A DNA stretch of 64,000 nucleotides from Ferrimonas aestuarii. Lineage in GTDB: Bacteria; Pseudomonadota; Gammaproteobacteria; Enterobacterales; Shewanellaceae. Positions 41,243 through 49,469 of this stretch are shown one piece after another; the first letter of the stretch is position 1; each line of letters begins with the position of its first letter. The translations under genes and the position numbers were made by a program. The DNA lies in assembly GCF_005116665.1 (NCBI RefSeq), contig NZ_SWCJ01000012.1, positions 62,001 to 126,000 of the forward strand. The letters run 5' to 3'. The notes under the pieces were generated by a model, which was not told where the DNA came from, made no database searches, and saw only the letters and a list, made by a program, of their open reading frames with translations.

Positions 41243-42139
41243 TTAGTTTGACCGAGCTATGTCGAAGTACTGAACCATAAAGTCGATAAAGGCGCGAATG
41301 CGCTGAGGGCAATGATTACCGTCTTTATGCAGCAGATACATGGGCAACTTGCTGACTCGATATTGGCCTAGCACCTGTTTCAAACTGCCTTGATTAATCT
41401 CCTCTGTGACCATCCAATTGGGCATCGCCGCCACGCCTAAACCTTGTTTTGCCATGGCGACCAGCATCTCAGGGTTGTCACTTCGAAAGCGTTCATTAAC
41501 CGTGACTTTGGTGATCTGATGACCATCGTCAAAGCGCCAAATATCGGAAGGTGTTGAGAGGGAGTAGGTAAGGCACTGATGCTGAGTGAGATCCTCCGCC
41601 ACGTCTAATTTTGGTTGTTTGCTCAGATAGTCGGGGCTGGCGAAATACACCAGCTGATGGTCCATAAACCAACGAGCTTTGAGGCCAGAATCTTTCAGTT
41701 GAGAGGCTCGTATCGCTACATCCACATTCCCCTCGATGAGATCCACAAATCGATCCGTGACCGACAAGTTCACCTGCAGTTGTGGGTGCAGTTCAAGAAA
41801 CTCGCTCAATGGCTGTGCCAGTAACTGGGTGCTAAACGCGCTGGGCGCAGATAGGGTCAGTGTTCCACTAACCTGAGCTTGTTCATGCCGAAGGGCAGAT
41901 TCAGTCGCGTGTAGCTGCTCGAGCAGCTGCTGGGCAACGCCTAGGTAGTGATGGCCTGCATCGGTCAAGGTAACGGCTCGGGCATGGCGATGAAACAAGG
42001 CAAAGCCCAGATCCTGTTCCAGCCAGCGAACTTTTTTGCTCACTGCACTTTGAGTGGTGTTAAGCGCCTGAGCAGCTGCGGTAAAAGTGCCAAGGTGAGC
42101 CACCTGAGAAAAGACGCGTATGCAGATCAATTTATCCAT
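41243..42139 (-). CDS. LysR-family regulator
   Basis: A 298-residue LysR protein: HTH at about 18-60 (TFTAAAQALNTTQSAVSKKV) and a substrate-binding domain with the segment VDVAIRASQLKDSGLKAR typical of the DhcR/AaeR-like group. It is divergent from a DoxX-family gene with 99 bases between and is its probable regulator. The 205 bases between the permease and this gene's end contain no recognised feature. Confidence 0.85.
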   Translation of the reverse strand: MDKLICIRVFSQVAHLGTFTAAAQALNTTQSAVSKKVRWLEQDLGFALFHRHARAVTLTDAGHHYLGVAQQLLEQLHATESALRHEQAQVSGTLTLSAPSAFSTQLLAQPLSEFLELHPQLQVNLSVTDRFVDLIEGNVDVAIRASQLKDSGLKARWFMDHQLVYFASPDYLSKQPKLDVAEDLTQHQCLTYSLSTPSDIWRFDDGHQITKVTVNERFRSDNPEMLVAMAKQGLGVAAMPNWMVTEEINQGSLKQVLGQYRVSKLPMYLLHKDGNHCPQRIRAFIDFMVQYFDIARSN

Positions 42140-42238
42140 TGGTATTCCTATTTGGAATGCTAACTAGCCTTATTATGGAGTGCAAACCATGGATTTGGGA
42201 ATGGTTAAATCTGCCTATTGTTGTTTAAGGGGATAACC

Positions 42239-42607
42239 ATGATCGTTGCTCAGAGTGTGTTAATTGGGTTCTTTTTGCTGGCGGGCAGCATCAAGATGTT
42301 TGGCTGGATTAAGGTGGTATTTGAGACACAGCTGCAATTTTTCCACCGTTATGGCTTAAATCGGCGAGTGATGTTTGCCGTGGGTGTAATTGAGGTGGGA
42401 GCGGCGTTATTGCTTGTTGATGCGTTGCTTTTTGCGAGCGTCGTCAGTCAGATAATTGGGGCTGGCCTGCTCGCAGTAACGTCGGCGGGTGCCATCGGCT
42501 GTCACCTTAAATATGACAGTTGGAAAGACGGCATTGCCGCGATGATCACCCTATTGCTGTCGTTATGGGTACTGTGGCCGATGCTTGAGCATTGTCGACT
42601 TTACTGA
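42239..42607 (+). CDS. DoxX-family membrane protein
   Basis: A 122-residue protein with four membrane helices and the DoxX/DoxD-like start VLIGFFLLAGSIKMFG. Members are small redox-linked or quinone-associated membrane proteins. The ATG at 42239 follows AAGGGG. Divergent from the LysR gene, which is likely its controller. Confidence 0.75.
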   Translation: MIVAQSVLIGFFLLAGSIKMFGWIKVVFETQLQFFHRYGLNRRVMFAVGVIEVGAALLLVDALLFASVVSQIIGAGLLAVTSAGAIGCHLKYDSWKDGIAAMITLLLSLWVLWPMLEHCRLY

Positions 42608-42683
42608 GTGGGCGACTGTGGATCGAATGGCGGCAATGGGTTCATTTCTCTGTGAACTAAGCGTTTAAGAGGACGATTTGGCC

Positions 42684-43534
42684 TTAGCCGCCGCTGCTAT
42701 TGATGAATGCCAATGGGGTTTGACCGGTCAGTTTTTTGAAAGAGGCGATAAAGGCGCTGTCCGATGAAAACCCCAGTTGATGGGCGACGTCAATTACCGC
42801 TAGGCCTTGCGACAGCAGCTTGATCGCTTTCAGCAGTCGCCATTGTTGCCGCCACTGTTGGTAGCTCATGCCGGTTTCGGCTTTAAAGAGGCGACTGATG
42901 GTTTTGCTACTGGCACCGATATTTTGGGCCATCTGTGTCAAGGTGGGCAGTAGATAGGCTTCATCCATCAACTGTTTTTTCAGATCACGAAAGCGACGAT
43001 TCGAGGGCAGGGTAAGCTGCAAATCGTATGCCGGAGCTGATTAAACTCCTCCCAAAAGAGCGCGTTGGTGTTGCGCATCTGCTGGGGTTCGGTATCCCAT
43101 TCCCACAGTGCCATCTTGTTGATCAACGCTTTGAGTAAGGCATTGACTTTGATGGTGCGCACTTGCTGAGGGCACTGAAATTCAGTGGCATCAAAATAGA
43201 GTGAGCGATAAGCCACTACCTTGGTCATTACCGCTTGATGGGGCGTATTAGCGGGAATCCACACGGCTCTTGTAGGCGGCAAAATGCTGATTGATTGCTC
43301 GAAGGCAAAGTTGATGCAACCGGAAGGGGCATAGAGCAGTTGCCCTTTACGGTGCTGGTGCATGCCGGAATCGTGCTGATGAGCATCAAGCGCGATTCCC
43401 ACTACTGGTGAGGGGATGGCATCTGGGTCAAAAGGGCGGTTGTTGTGAATGAGGGCCATATGCCCGATTGTCGACGTTTTTGGTTCGGATGTTGATATTG
43501 GGTCAATGGTGGTCAGATCTAGACTGCGCGTCAA
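42684..43534 (-). pseudogene. AraC-family regulator, frameshifted
   Basis: Two frames on the minus strand together make one AraC protein. Bases 43534 down to about 43030 encode the cupin-like sensing half (ALDAHQHDSGMHQHRKGQLL, then WIPANTPHQAV). Bases about 43022 to 42684 encode the HTH half with GASSKTISRLFKAETGMSYQQWR and DVAHQLGFSSDSAFIASFKK. The frame is lost by one base around 43020-43040, between FNQLRHT and LQLTLPSNRR. No long homopolymer lies at that point. It is divergent from the MFS gene that is also frameshifted, so the whole unit may be dead, or sequencing errors are present. Confidence 0.8.
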
Positions 43535-43555
43535 GTTATCTTGAGAGTAAAAATT

Positions 43556-44708
43556 ATGATGCGTAAGCCTTCTATCTGGTTGATGCTAACCCTGCTGATG
43601 TTCCCGCAGATAGTTGAGACCATCTACAGCCCGGCCTTAGGCTCCATTGCCAGACACTTTTCAGTGAGTTACCAAAGCGCCGCCCAGACGCTTTCGGTCT
43701 ACTTTTTGGCGTTTGCCGTTGGCGTGGTCAGTTTTGGCGTGCTGGCAGATAAAATTGGCCGCCGCCCAGCGATGTTGTTGGGGCTTGGAATTTATGGCGT
43801 GGCTACTTTGTTGGCGACCCAAACCGAGAATTTTACTCTGTTGCTGATACTTAGAGCGCTCAGTGCCTTTGGCGCCGCAGTGGGCTCTATTGTTACTCAA
43901 ACCATGTTGCGTGATAGCTATAGCGGTGCAGAGCTTGGGCAGGTATTTAGCTTGATGGGAATCGGCCTTGGGCTAAGCCCGGTACTGGGGATGTTTCTGG
44001 GGGGGCCAATTAACCCAATTGGGCGGCTACTCCTACGTGTTCCAGGCGTTGTCCATCAGTGCGTTACTGCTGCTAGTTTGCACTGCATTGAGACTACCAG
44101 AAACTAAATCTAACCATCAGCCGATGGCGTTAAGCAGAGTAGTTTGGGCAATGCTGAGAGACCGCTATATCTGGTTGAGCGCCATATTAGTGGCTGCCTA
44201 TAACATCGCTTTGTTTGCCTATTATCAGCAGGGCAGCGCCATTTTTGCGAACCTTGGGTCCAGCGCTGAACAGTTTGGATATAGCGGTGTGGTTCTTGGA
44301 GTCAGCACTCTTGTAGGCAGTGCACTAAACCGAGCTTTACTGGCTAAAGGCGCTGCGCAGGGCAAGTTACTTGGGCTGGCGGCAGGGTTACTACTGATTG
44401 GCGCAGTTAGTTTGTGGCTGCTTGAGCATTCCATATGGCTACTAGTGCCTATGGCTGTCGTGGTAATGGCCTTTGGTATCGCTATACCGAATGTTTTGAG
44501 TACGGCGCTGGCTAACTACCGCCACTGTGCGGGAAGTGCTGGGGCTCTGTTTGGACTGCTGTATTACTTGCTGATTGGTAGCGGCTTAATGTTGTCTGCT
44601 GAGTTGAATAACCTTGGAGTAACACTGATTTTGCTTAGCGGTGTTATAGGTGTAGCAACCTTCGCTAGAGGTATTGCCACAACAGCTATTTCTCCAAAGA
44701 GTTCTTGA
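43556..44708 (+). pseudogene. MFS drug-exporter (Bcr/CflA type), frameshifted at a G7 tract
   Basis: Two frames encode one 12-helix exporter of about 383 residues. The first has MLTLLMFPQIVETIYSPAL and the MFS motif FGVLADKIGRRPAMLLG; the second has helices 6-12. The frame changes at G7 (43999-44005): with six Gs the reading becomes FLGGQLTQLGGYSYVFQ and runs on without a stop. So a single extra G disables it. The gene is divergent from the broken AraC regulator, which probably controlled it. Phase variation, true inactivation or a homopolymer sequencing error would all look the same. Confidence 0.82.
43999..44005 (+). other. G7 homopolymer at the MFS frameshift point
   Basis: Seven consecutive Gs occur exactly where the exporter changes frame; removal of one G restores the full protein. 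Such tracts are known sites of slippage in replication and of errors in sequencing. Confidence 0.75.
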
Positions 44709-44851
44709 AATCAGAGGTTTCTATTATTTCCGGCGAAGCAAATAAGAATTAGCGGATTGATTCCCTCGCAAGCGGCGTTACTCGCTGCGCTCGTTGGAAC
44801 CCAAGCTAGGGTGCTGCACCCTATCTCACTTTTATCAAACCTAGAAACGAC

Positions 44852-44876
44852 AAAACCCGCCAGTTAGGCGGGTTTT
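44852..44876. terminator. Terminator beside the tRNA-Ser remnant
   Basis: AAAACCCGCC and GGCGGGTTTT pair perfectly over 10 bp with a 5-base loop and have A- and T-runs on both sides. It occupies the same place relative to the tRNA remnant as the terminator at 45075 does relative to the intact tRNA. Confidence 0.85.
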
Positions 44877-44882
44877 TAAATA

Positions 44883-44909
44883 TGGCGGAGAGATAGGGAT
44901 TGATTCCCT
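44883..44909 (-). pseudogene. tRNA-Ser 3'-end remnant
   Basis: The first 20 bases on the plus strand are identical to the complement of the last 20 bases of the intact tRNA-Ser (CCA, acceptor and T-stem). The match then breaks off within the T-loop, and the rest of the tRNA is missing. With its own terminator it looks like a tandem tRNA-Ser copy lost by deletion. Confidence 0.7.
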
Positions 44910-45074
44910 CGCAAGCTCGGCCGCCGCGAGCGGCGTTACTCGCTACGCTTGTTGGAACCCAAACTAGGGTGACTCTTTCGCAAGCTCAATCGCCCTTCAG
45001 GCCATCGCATGCGATGTTAGTCGCTTCGCTCCTTTCTGCACCCTATCTCTCGAATTTCTTCGATTACAGAATGC

Positions 45075-45104
45075 AAAAAAGCCACCTGAGTAGGTGGCTT
45101 TTTT
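45075..45104. terminator. Terminator of tRNA-Ser
   Basis: AAAAAAGCCACCT and AGGTGGCTTTTTT form a 13-bp perfect stem with a 4-base loop, immediately downstream of the tRNA on its strand. Confidence 0.9.
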
Positions 45105-45109
45105 ATGTA

Positions 45110-45200
45110 TGGCGGAGAGATAGGGATTTGAACCCTAGAAGGGCTATTAACCCTTGCCGGTTTTCAAGACCGGTGCTTTCAACCACTCAGCCATCTCTCC
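45110..45200 (-). tRNA. tRNA-Ser (anticodon UGA)
   Basis: The minus strand gives a complete class II tRNA: acceptor GGAGAGA pairing with TCTCTCC, D-arm GGCTGAGTGGTTGAAAGC, anticodon loop CTTGAAA (anticodon TGA at 45166-45164), a long variable arm, T-arm AGGGTTCAAATCCCT, discriminator G and encoded CCA. It reads serine UCA codons and related ones. Confidence 0.97.
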
Positions 45201-45359
45201 AACGCCGCGAATAATAGAAAAGCTGGCGGAGGTTGTAAAGAGCAAAGTTGTTTAAGTGCTTGTTCATTAGACAAATAACCGCTTTTGCCTCCCTGATTGT
45301 CGGGATTTTGAGTTCATTGTCTACACTCTATTCAATCCCCCCAACATAGGACTCATCCC

Positions 45360-45740
45360 ATGAGCTCACCATTCACTACTCACGGTGCCGTCAGCTGGCA
45401 TGAACTTTCTACGTCGGATCCTGTTGCCGCCAAAGCGTTTTATGGGCAAGTTTTTGGTTGGCAGTTTGAAACCAAACCCATGCCTCAAGGCGATTACGAA
45501 ATCATCTTGATTGATGATGAGGGGATTGGCGGCATTATGAAGTCTCCTGATCCTCATGTTCCAACAGCCTGGACTGGCTATGTTACTGTTGATGACATTG
45601 ATGCGGTGGCCAGCAAGGTCACTGAGCTAGGTGGTAAGGTGCTGTTTGGCCCTGAAGATATCCCAGAAGTGGGTCGGTTTTGCTGGATTCAAGATCCTCA
45701 AGGTGCAGTGATTGCGGCAATTACCTATCTGCCTATGTGA
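45360..45740 (+). CDS. VOC (glyoxalase/bleomycin-resistance) superfamily protein
   Basis: A 126-residue protein of two beta-alpha-beta-beta-beta units. The N-terminal pattern VSWHELSTSDPVAAKAFYGQ places a metal-binding His, and GWQFET and a C-terminal FCWIQDPQGAVIAAITY complete the family pattern. Substrate unknown. It begins 159 bases from the tRNA and has a promoter of its own in that gap. Confidence 0.85.
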   Translation: MSSPFTTHGAVSWHELSTSDPVAAKAFYGQVFGWQFETKPMPQGDYEIILIDDEGIGGIMKSPDPHVPTAWTGYVTVDDIDAVASKVTELGGKVLFGPEDIPEVGRFCWIQDPQGAVIAAITYLPM

Positions 45741-45788
45741 GTTTGCTGAAGTGGTTGATAGACTGAGCTTTTAAAGTGAGGTCTATCA

Positions 45789-46028
45789 ATGAAATCCACC
45801 GTACTTGAGCAAGATGAAAAACAAGCACTCTACAACGACATCGCCACCTATCTGGAAGATGAATTGCAGCTTGAGCTAGGGCAATTTGAGTTGGAGTTCT
45901 TGGTGGACTTTATGGTGAAGAAGATTGGCCCTAAGTTCTACAACCAAGGCTTAGAGGACGCTCGTGCGGCAATCCTCGAGCGATTAGAACTGGCGACAGA
46001 AGTGGTGTACGAGCTGGAACAGTCGTAA
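45789..46028 (+). CDS. DUF2164-family protein
   Basis: A 79-residue acidic protein with the DUF2164 core: EQDEKQALYNDIATYLEDE, then ELEFLVDFMVKKIGPKFYNQG, and LEDARAAI. Function unknown. It follows the VOC gene by 48 bases with a GTGAGG stretch before the start, so co-transcription is likely. Confidence 0.85.
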   Translation: MKSTVLEQDEKQALYNDIATYLEDELQLELGQFELEFLVDFMVKKIGPKFYNQGLEDARAAILERLELATEVVYELEQS

Positions 46029-46471
46029 TCGCTATGTAATGTCAGTTTTTCAAACTTTTCTGACCTGACTTTGATGAGCTGAGTATTCTTCGCGAGAGAT
46101 CTCGCACAAACACTGTGGCTCTTTGATATTGCCTTTAATTCGGCGTCACCTCGATAATATTCTTTATAAATTAGGTAGTTCCGTAGGTGCTAGCCACAGC
46201 TTGAGTGACGGGCGGAGCTGTACTTAGGTTTTAAGTCTTAATTATTAGAAATAGCGACTTATTAGGACTTTCTGGGTTAGCGGTTATTTGCAAAAAGTTC
46301 ACTTATCGATGAGTGAATCACAAAGAAACCGCAAGAATCGAGGCGTTGGCAGCTATTGAAGCTCTGTTAGTGGGTTTTTCAGGCACGAGTGAGTTCAAAG
46401 CATCTTCGGACACCAGGAAGCATCTTCTACCCATCTTTGGTACCCATCTTTGCATCTTTAGTGCATCTTTG
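46029..46471. other. AT-rich approach to the RAYT island
   Basis: This 440-base stretch contains several short CATCTTTGG and ACCCATCTTTG repeats near 46400-46475, whose complement (CCAAAGATGGGT) resembles the REP half AAGATGGCTGTCC. It seems to be decayed REP material. No gene is convincing. Confidence 0.45.
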
Positions 46472-46541
46472 GACACCCATAATAGTGAAGGTGCTTCACT
46501 GATAGTCTACGCTTAGTTCTCAGTGTTTGGAGGGCTAAGCG

Positions 46542-47519
46542 ATGCCAAAGGCCAGGAAGCAGCAAGTCAGCTTGGAAGACACGAGGTATTATCACTGCGT
46601 GACTCGATGCGTTCGCAGAGCCTACCTCTGTGGTAAAGACCCCTATACAGGTCAATCCTATGAGCATCGGCGAGAATGGGTTCAAAACCGGTTATTGTCG
46701 TTAACTCAGGTGTTTGCGGTAGAGGTCTTGTCCTTTGCGGTAATGAGTAATCACACGCATGTCGTGCTTTATGTAAACACCGATGTTGCGAAAAGCTGGT
46801 CAGAACTGGAAGTGATTGAGCGTTGGCATCAACTGTTTGGTGGCACCAATCTGACTCGCAAATACGTTGATGCCCAAGAGCGTGAATCAATGGAGAGCTG
46901 GGAACTTCACCAAGTGGAGAAGCTTATCGCAGAGTATCGGCAACGATTCACCGACATCAGTTGGTTTATGCGGGCATTAAATGAATACATCGCACGCCAA
47001 GCCAATAAAGAAGACAAGTGCACTGGCCGCTTCTGGGAAGGACGTTTTAAATCTCAAGCTCTGTTGGATGAACAAGCTCTGCTATCGTGCATGGCCTACG
47101 TTGACCTTAATCCAATCCGTGCGGATATTGCCAAAACGCCGGAGTCGTCAAATTTCACCAGCATTCAAATGCGCATTCGCGCAGCGCTTCAAGGAAAACA
47201 GCCAGAACGCCTAAAAGCCTTTGATAGCAAGGATATCGAGTACAGCACACTACCTTGTCATCTAAATGATTATCTAGAACTGATAGAGTTTTCAGGAAGA
47301 GCCATTCGCGAAGGCAAGACAGGCCACATTACCAAAGGAACAGAAGACATTCTGACTCGGCTTTCAATCGATATTGAAAGCTGGATGGAGCTCACTCAAG
47401 GATTTGAGTATCAGTTTTGTCACCTCGCAGGGCGTGAGCAGAGCATGCGTAGCTGCAGACAAGCCGACAACTTGAGCCGTATTCGAGGGGCACCACAAGC
47501 AAAGCGGCTCCTTGCTTAG
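46542..47519 (+). CDS. REP-associated tyrosine transposase (RAYT, IS200-like Y1)
   Basis: A 325-residue Y1 transposase. The metal-binding pair of the HUH-type site is His71 and His73 in SNHTHVVLYV, and the catalytic tyrosine is likely Tyr186 in MAYVDLNPIRAD. FWEGRFKSQALLDE and the C-terminal helical region are typical of the larger marine gammaproteobacterial RAYTs. These enzymes cut and join single-stranded REP ends. The gene appears intact, with TTTGGAGGG before the ATG. The 3' flank repeat starts at the base after its stop. Confidence 0.88.
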   Translation: MPKARKQQVSLEDTRYYHCVTRCVRRAYLCGKDPYTGQSYEHRREWVQNRLLSLTQVFAVEVLSFAVMSNHTHVVLYVNTDVAKSWSELEVIERWHQLFGGTNLTRKYVDAQERESMESWELHQVEKLIAEYRQRFTDISWFMRALNEYIARQANKEDKCTGRFWEGRFKSQALLDEQALLSCMAYVDLNPIRADIAKTPESSNFTSIQMRIRAALQGKQPERLKAFDSKDIEYSTLPCHLNDYLELIEFSGRAIREGKTGHITKGTEDILTRLSIDIESWMELTQGFEYQFCHLAGREQSMRSCRQADNLSRIRGAPQAKRLLA

Positions 47520-47729
47520 CCTTCATCTTCAGTTTCCGTTTTAAACTCGTCGCGCCTGGGCACGATGAGAAGTAGCTAGTTTTTGAAAGTCTCAGTTTTC
47601 TCGTAATTTATGTGTCTAAGCTGATTTTTACGCATGTTAGCTACGACATATTCATGAGTTTAGTCAGTTATCTATTGTTCGATATTTGTTGAAATCGGCT
47701 TGATATTAAGATGGCTGTCCGTAGTTCTG
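47520..47729 (+). repeat. RAYT 3'-flank repeat, copy 1
   Basis: This 210-base segment begins with CCTTCATCTTCAG directly after the RAYT stop and ends GATGGCTGTCCGTAGTTCTG. It is repeated 781 bases further on with about five differences and no gaps. It holds no convincing gene; its last 19 bases open a mini-frame starting MAVRSS. Confidence 0.9.
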
Positions 47730-47748
47730 GTAGAAGCGACTGTGTTTT

Positions 47749-48252
47749 ATGAAATTGTTAACGTATTATTATTTTTTCATTCGTAAAAATGTAGAGGCAA
47801 ATTGCCCTAGCGAAAATGCTTATGTATCGGCACTGAAAACTATTAGTTTCCCAGTCTCAATGGTTTTGACGGCGTGTGTATTTCAATTTATTGTTTCTGC
47901 TGGTTTGTTAGAAGTGATTTTAGACTTCTGGCCATATGACTATGGAAGGGTACATAGTAAGAATTTTATTGCCCCAACATCGATATTGTTTTTGGTAATT
48001 TATATGCTTACTAGTAAGGTTTTAAAGAATTACTTCATTAACGACGAAACTCAGCGTAAGCTTGAAGAGTTCTATCAATCAGAAGGATTAATTCAACGAG
48101 AACATAGGATGATTCCTGAATGCTTAACCTTTTTCTTAATACTGTTTGCAATATTTATAACATTTGGAGTGTGGTTGGGGGTCTCTGCATTCCTAGCGTT
48201 ACTCGTAACTTTAGAGTTGTGGATACAATCTAGATTCAAGAGCAATACCTAG
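47749..48252 (+). CDS. Orphan membrane protein between REP ends, unknown
   Basis: A 167-residue AT-rich gene lying between copy 1 of the RAYT flank and a REP hairpin that starts at its stop codon. Four hydrophobic segments are seen (ISFPVSMVLTACVFQFIV; STSILFLVIYML-like; FFLILFAIFITFGVWLG; AFLALLVTLEL). There is no good ribosome site before the ATG. No family is recognised. Base composition differs clearly from the chromosome around it. Confidence 0.6.
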   Translation: MKLLTYYYFFIRKNVEANCPSENAYVSALKTISFPVSMVLTACVFQFIVSAGLLEVILDFWPYDYGRVHSKNFIAPTSILFLVIYMLTSKVLKNYFINDETQRKLEEFYQSEGLIQREHRMIPECLTFFLILFAIFITFGVWLGVSAFLALLVTLELWIQSRFKSNT

Positions 48253-48290
48253 GATATCCACATCAGTGGCTATTGCTAAGATGGCTATCC
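48252..48290. repeat. Minimal REP hairpin
   Basis: GGATATCCA and TGGCTATCC pair with one mismatch around a 21-base loop, preceded by CCTA and followed by GTAG. The arms equal the two ends of the RAYT element with everything between removed. It overlaps the stop codon of the membrane gene by one base. Confidence 0.75.
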
Positions 48291-48300
48291 GTAGATCTGG

Positions 48301-48510
48301 CCTTCATCTTCAGTTTTCGTTTTAAACTCGTCGCGCCCGGGCACGATGAGAAGTAGCTAGTTTTTGAAAGTCTCAGTTTTCTCGTAATTTATGTGTCTAA
48401 GCTGATTTTTACGCATGTTAGCTACGACATATTCATGAGTTTAGTCAGTTATCTATTGTTCGATATTTGTTGAAATCGTTTTGATATTAAGATGGCTGTC
48501 CGTAGCTCTG
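48301..48510 (+). repeat. RAYT 3'-flank repeat, copy 2 (no transposase)
   Basis: This is the second copy of the 210-base segment, with about five mismatches to copy 1. No RAYT gene precedes it; instead the minimal REP hairpin is joined directly to it. Its end supplies the ATG for the next orphan gene. Confidence 0.9.
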
Positions 48511-48869
48511 TCGCTGGGGATGTTGTTTATGGGCTTTATGGAAGTGGAGAGTTTGCTGCTAATTTAGGAGTTCCCATGCCACAAGCTCATATCGGAGGCG
48601 AACTTTCGGTTTATCCAACCTTTGACTATGAAGCCGCACTAGACGGTAAGTTTATGATTTATGGGGGAGAATTTGATGCTAATCTTGCTACGTTTAGTGC
48701 AGGTTTGGTAAATACAAATGATGGCCGCCTTACCGGTTTCCAAACTTCGCTTCTTTTCTCTACTCCCAATTTGGCTAAACCCCTTCCATTACACTCAGGC
48801 TTTGTAAGAGGTGGTGAAGGGGTTGCTTCAGATGTGTTTAGTTTTAACTATAAGAATTGGTGGGATTAA
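48492..48869 (+). CDS. Orphan protein with REP-derived start, possibly truncated
   Basis: A 125-residue protein whose first six residues (MAVRSS) come from the repeat end. The rest (VYGLYGSGEFAANLGVPMP ... FSFNYKNWWD) is glycine- and aromatic-rich with beta character. It resembles the final domain of a larger secreted or polymorphic protein, though none is identified. A stop lies a few codons upstream in this frame, so the original N-terminus has been replaced. Its stop overlaps the next start (TAATG), so the two genes form a coupled pair, like toxin-domain/immunity pairs; that role is inference. Confidence 0.5.
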   Translation: MAVRSSVAGDVVYGLYGSGEFAANLGVPMPQAHIGGELSVYPTFDYEAALDGKFMIYGGEFDANLATFSAGLVNTNDGRLTGFQTSLLFSTPNLAKPLPLHSGFVRGGEGVASDVFSFNYKNWWD

Positions 48870-49324
48870 TGAATTCAGCAAAAGTATTCAAACCAAAAAG
48901 CATAGTGATGTTAGCTAGCTTGATATTTCTCGTATTTATTACGACCTTAATATATCAGCTTGGAAAAGAGGATGATTTAGCCCTTGAGACATTTCAGTAT
49001 ATTGACGAAAATACAGAGTACTCTTTAGAGCTGGGGGAAAGTCTTCAACATGGTAAGCTTGGAGATTTTTACCACTGCATAAAAAATTATAGACCCGTCA
49101 GAGAGATAAGGACGAAAGATGGGAAGGATGGAAGAGCGAAATTAGTAATATCTGATTTTACATTCTTTAAGTTTTTGACGATTGATAATGAAGTCTATCG
49201 TTTCTATATCGGTTTTGTGGAAGATGGACTGGATTCCGAAAATAAAAAGGTATTCCGCACTTCAAGAAAATCAAAATCTTATGCGGTAAATTGTGATCTT
49301 AGTTTGTTAAGTATTTCAGAATAA
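48869..49324 (+). CDS. Orphan membrane-anchored protein, coupled to the gene before
   Basis: A 151-residue protein with one N-terminal membrane segment (IVMLASLIFLVFITTLIYQL) and a soluble part of about 120 residues containing two cysteines (FYHCIKNY; AVNCDLS). It starts in the stop codon of the preceding gene. An export/anchor protein acting in the periplasm is likely; an immunity-like role is one possibility. No family is recognised. Confidence 0.55.
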   Translation: MNSAKVFKPKSIVMLASLIFLVFITTLIYQLGKEDDLALETFQYIDENTEYSLELGESLQHGKLGDFYHCIKNYRPVREIRTKDGKDGRAKLVISDFTFFKFLTIDNEVYRFYIGFVEDGLDSENKKVFRTSRKSKSYAVNCDLSLLSISE

Positions 49325-49359
49325 GCTGCTAGCCAGTTTTGAACGGTAGTAAACAATTA

Positions 49360-49389
49360 ATACCTAGGACACCCACATCAGTGGCTATC
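49360..49389. repeat. Left REP half after the coupled pair
   Basis: ATACCTAGGACACCCACATC continuing AGTGGCTAT is nearly identical to the segment at 48246-48274 (ATACCTAGGATATCCACATC...). It closes the second orphan unit as the earlier copy closes the first. A weaker match occurs at 50186-50198 after the third unit. Confidence 0.75.
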
Positions 49390-49469
49390 ATTTAACTGCT
49401 GGTGAAATGGTTTTTTTTTAAGTCTCAAGGTGATTTTTTCACGATTTAAAGTGGTGAATTTGTTCTAGC

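Larger units (their letters stand above)
44757..45057. repeat. GC-rich degenerate repeats near tRNA-Ser
   Basis: A unit beginning TGATTCCCTCGCAAGC, continuing GGCGTTACTCGCT and TTGGAACCCAA, and ending CACCCTATCTC occurs at about 44759-44826. It recurs at about 44899-45056 with an inserted CTCGGCCGCCGCGAG and a longer tail. The segments contain the T-arm-like GATTCCCT next to tRNA-derived sequence. The 410 bases between the exporter and tRNA-Ser therefore appear to be decayed duplicated tRNA-flank material rather than coding DNA. Confidence 0.6.
46472..47729 (+). mobile_element. Complete RAYT/REP element
   Basis: The element starts with GGACACCCATAATAG and ends with AAGATGGCTGTCCGTAG; GGACA-N-CCAT at the left is the inverse of the right end. 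Between them lie a 70-base leader, the transposase gene and a 210-base 3' flank that recurs at 48301-48510. Shortened relatives at 48252-48290 and 49470-49583 share both ends. GTAG next to the REP foot matches the tetranucleotide known to be recognised by RAYTs in enterobacteria. Exact ends are inferred from the repeats. Confidence 0.65.

Noticed and set aside
46029..46471. Gene in the AT-rich gap before the RAYT
   Set aside because: The short frame starting near 46313 is built from CATCTTTGG-type repeats and has no coding character.
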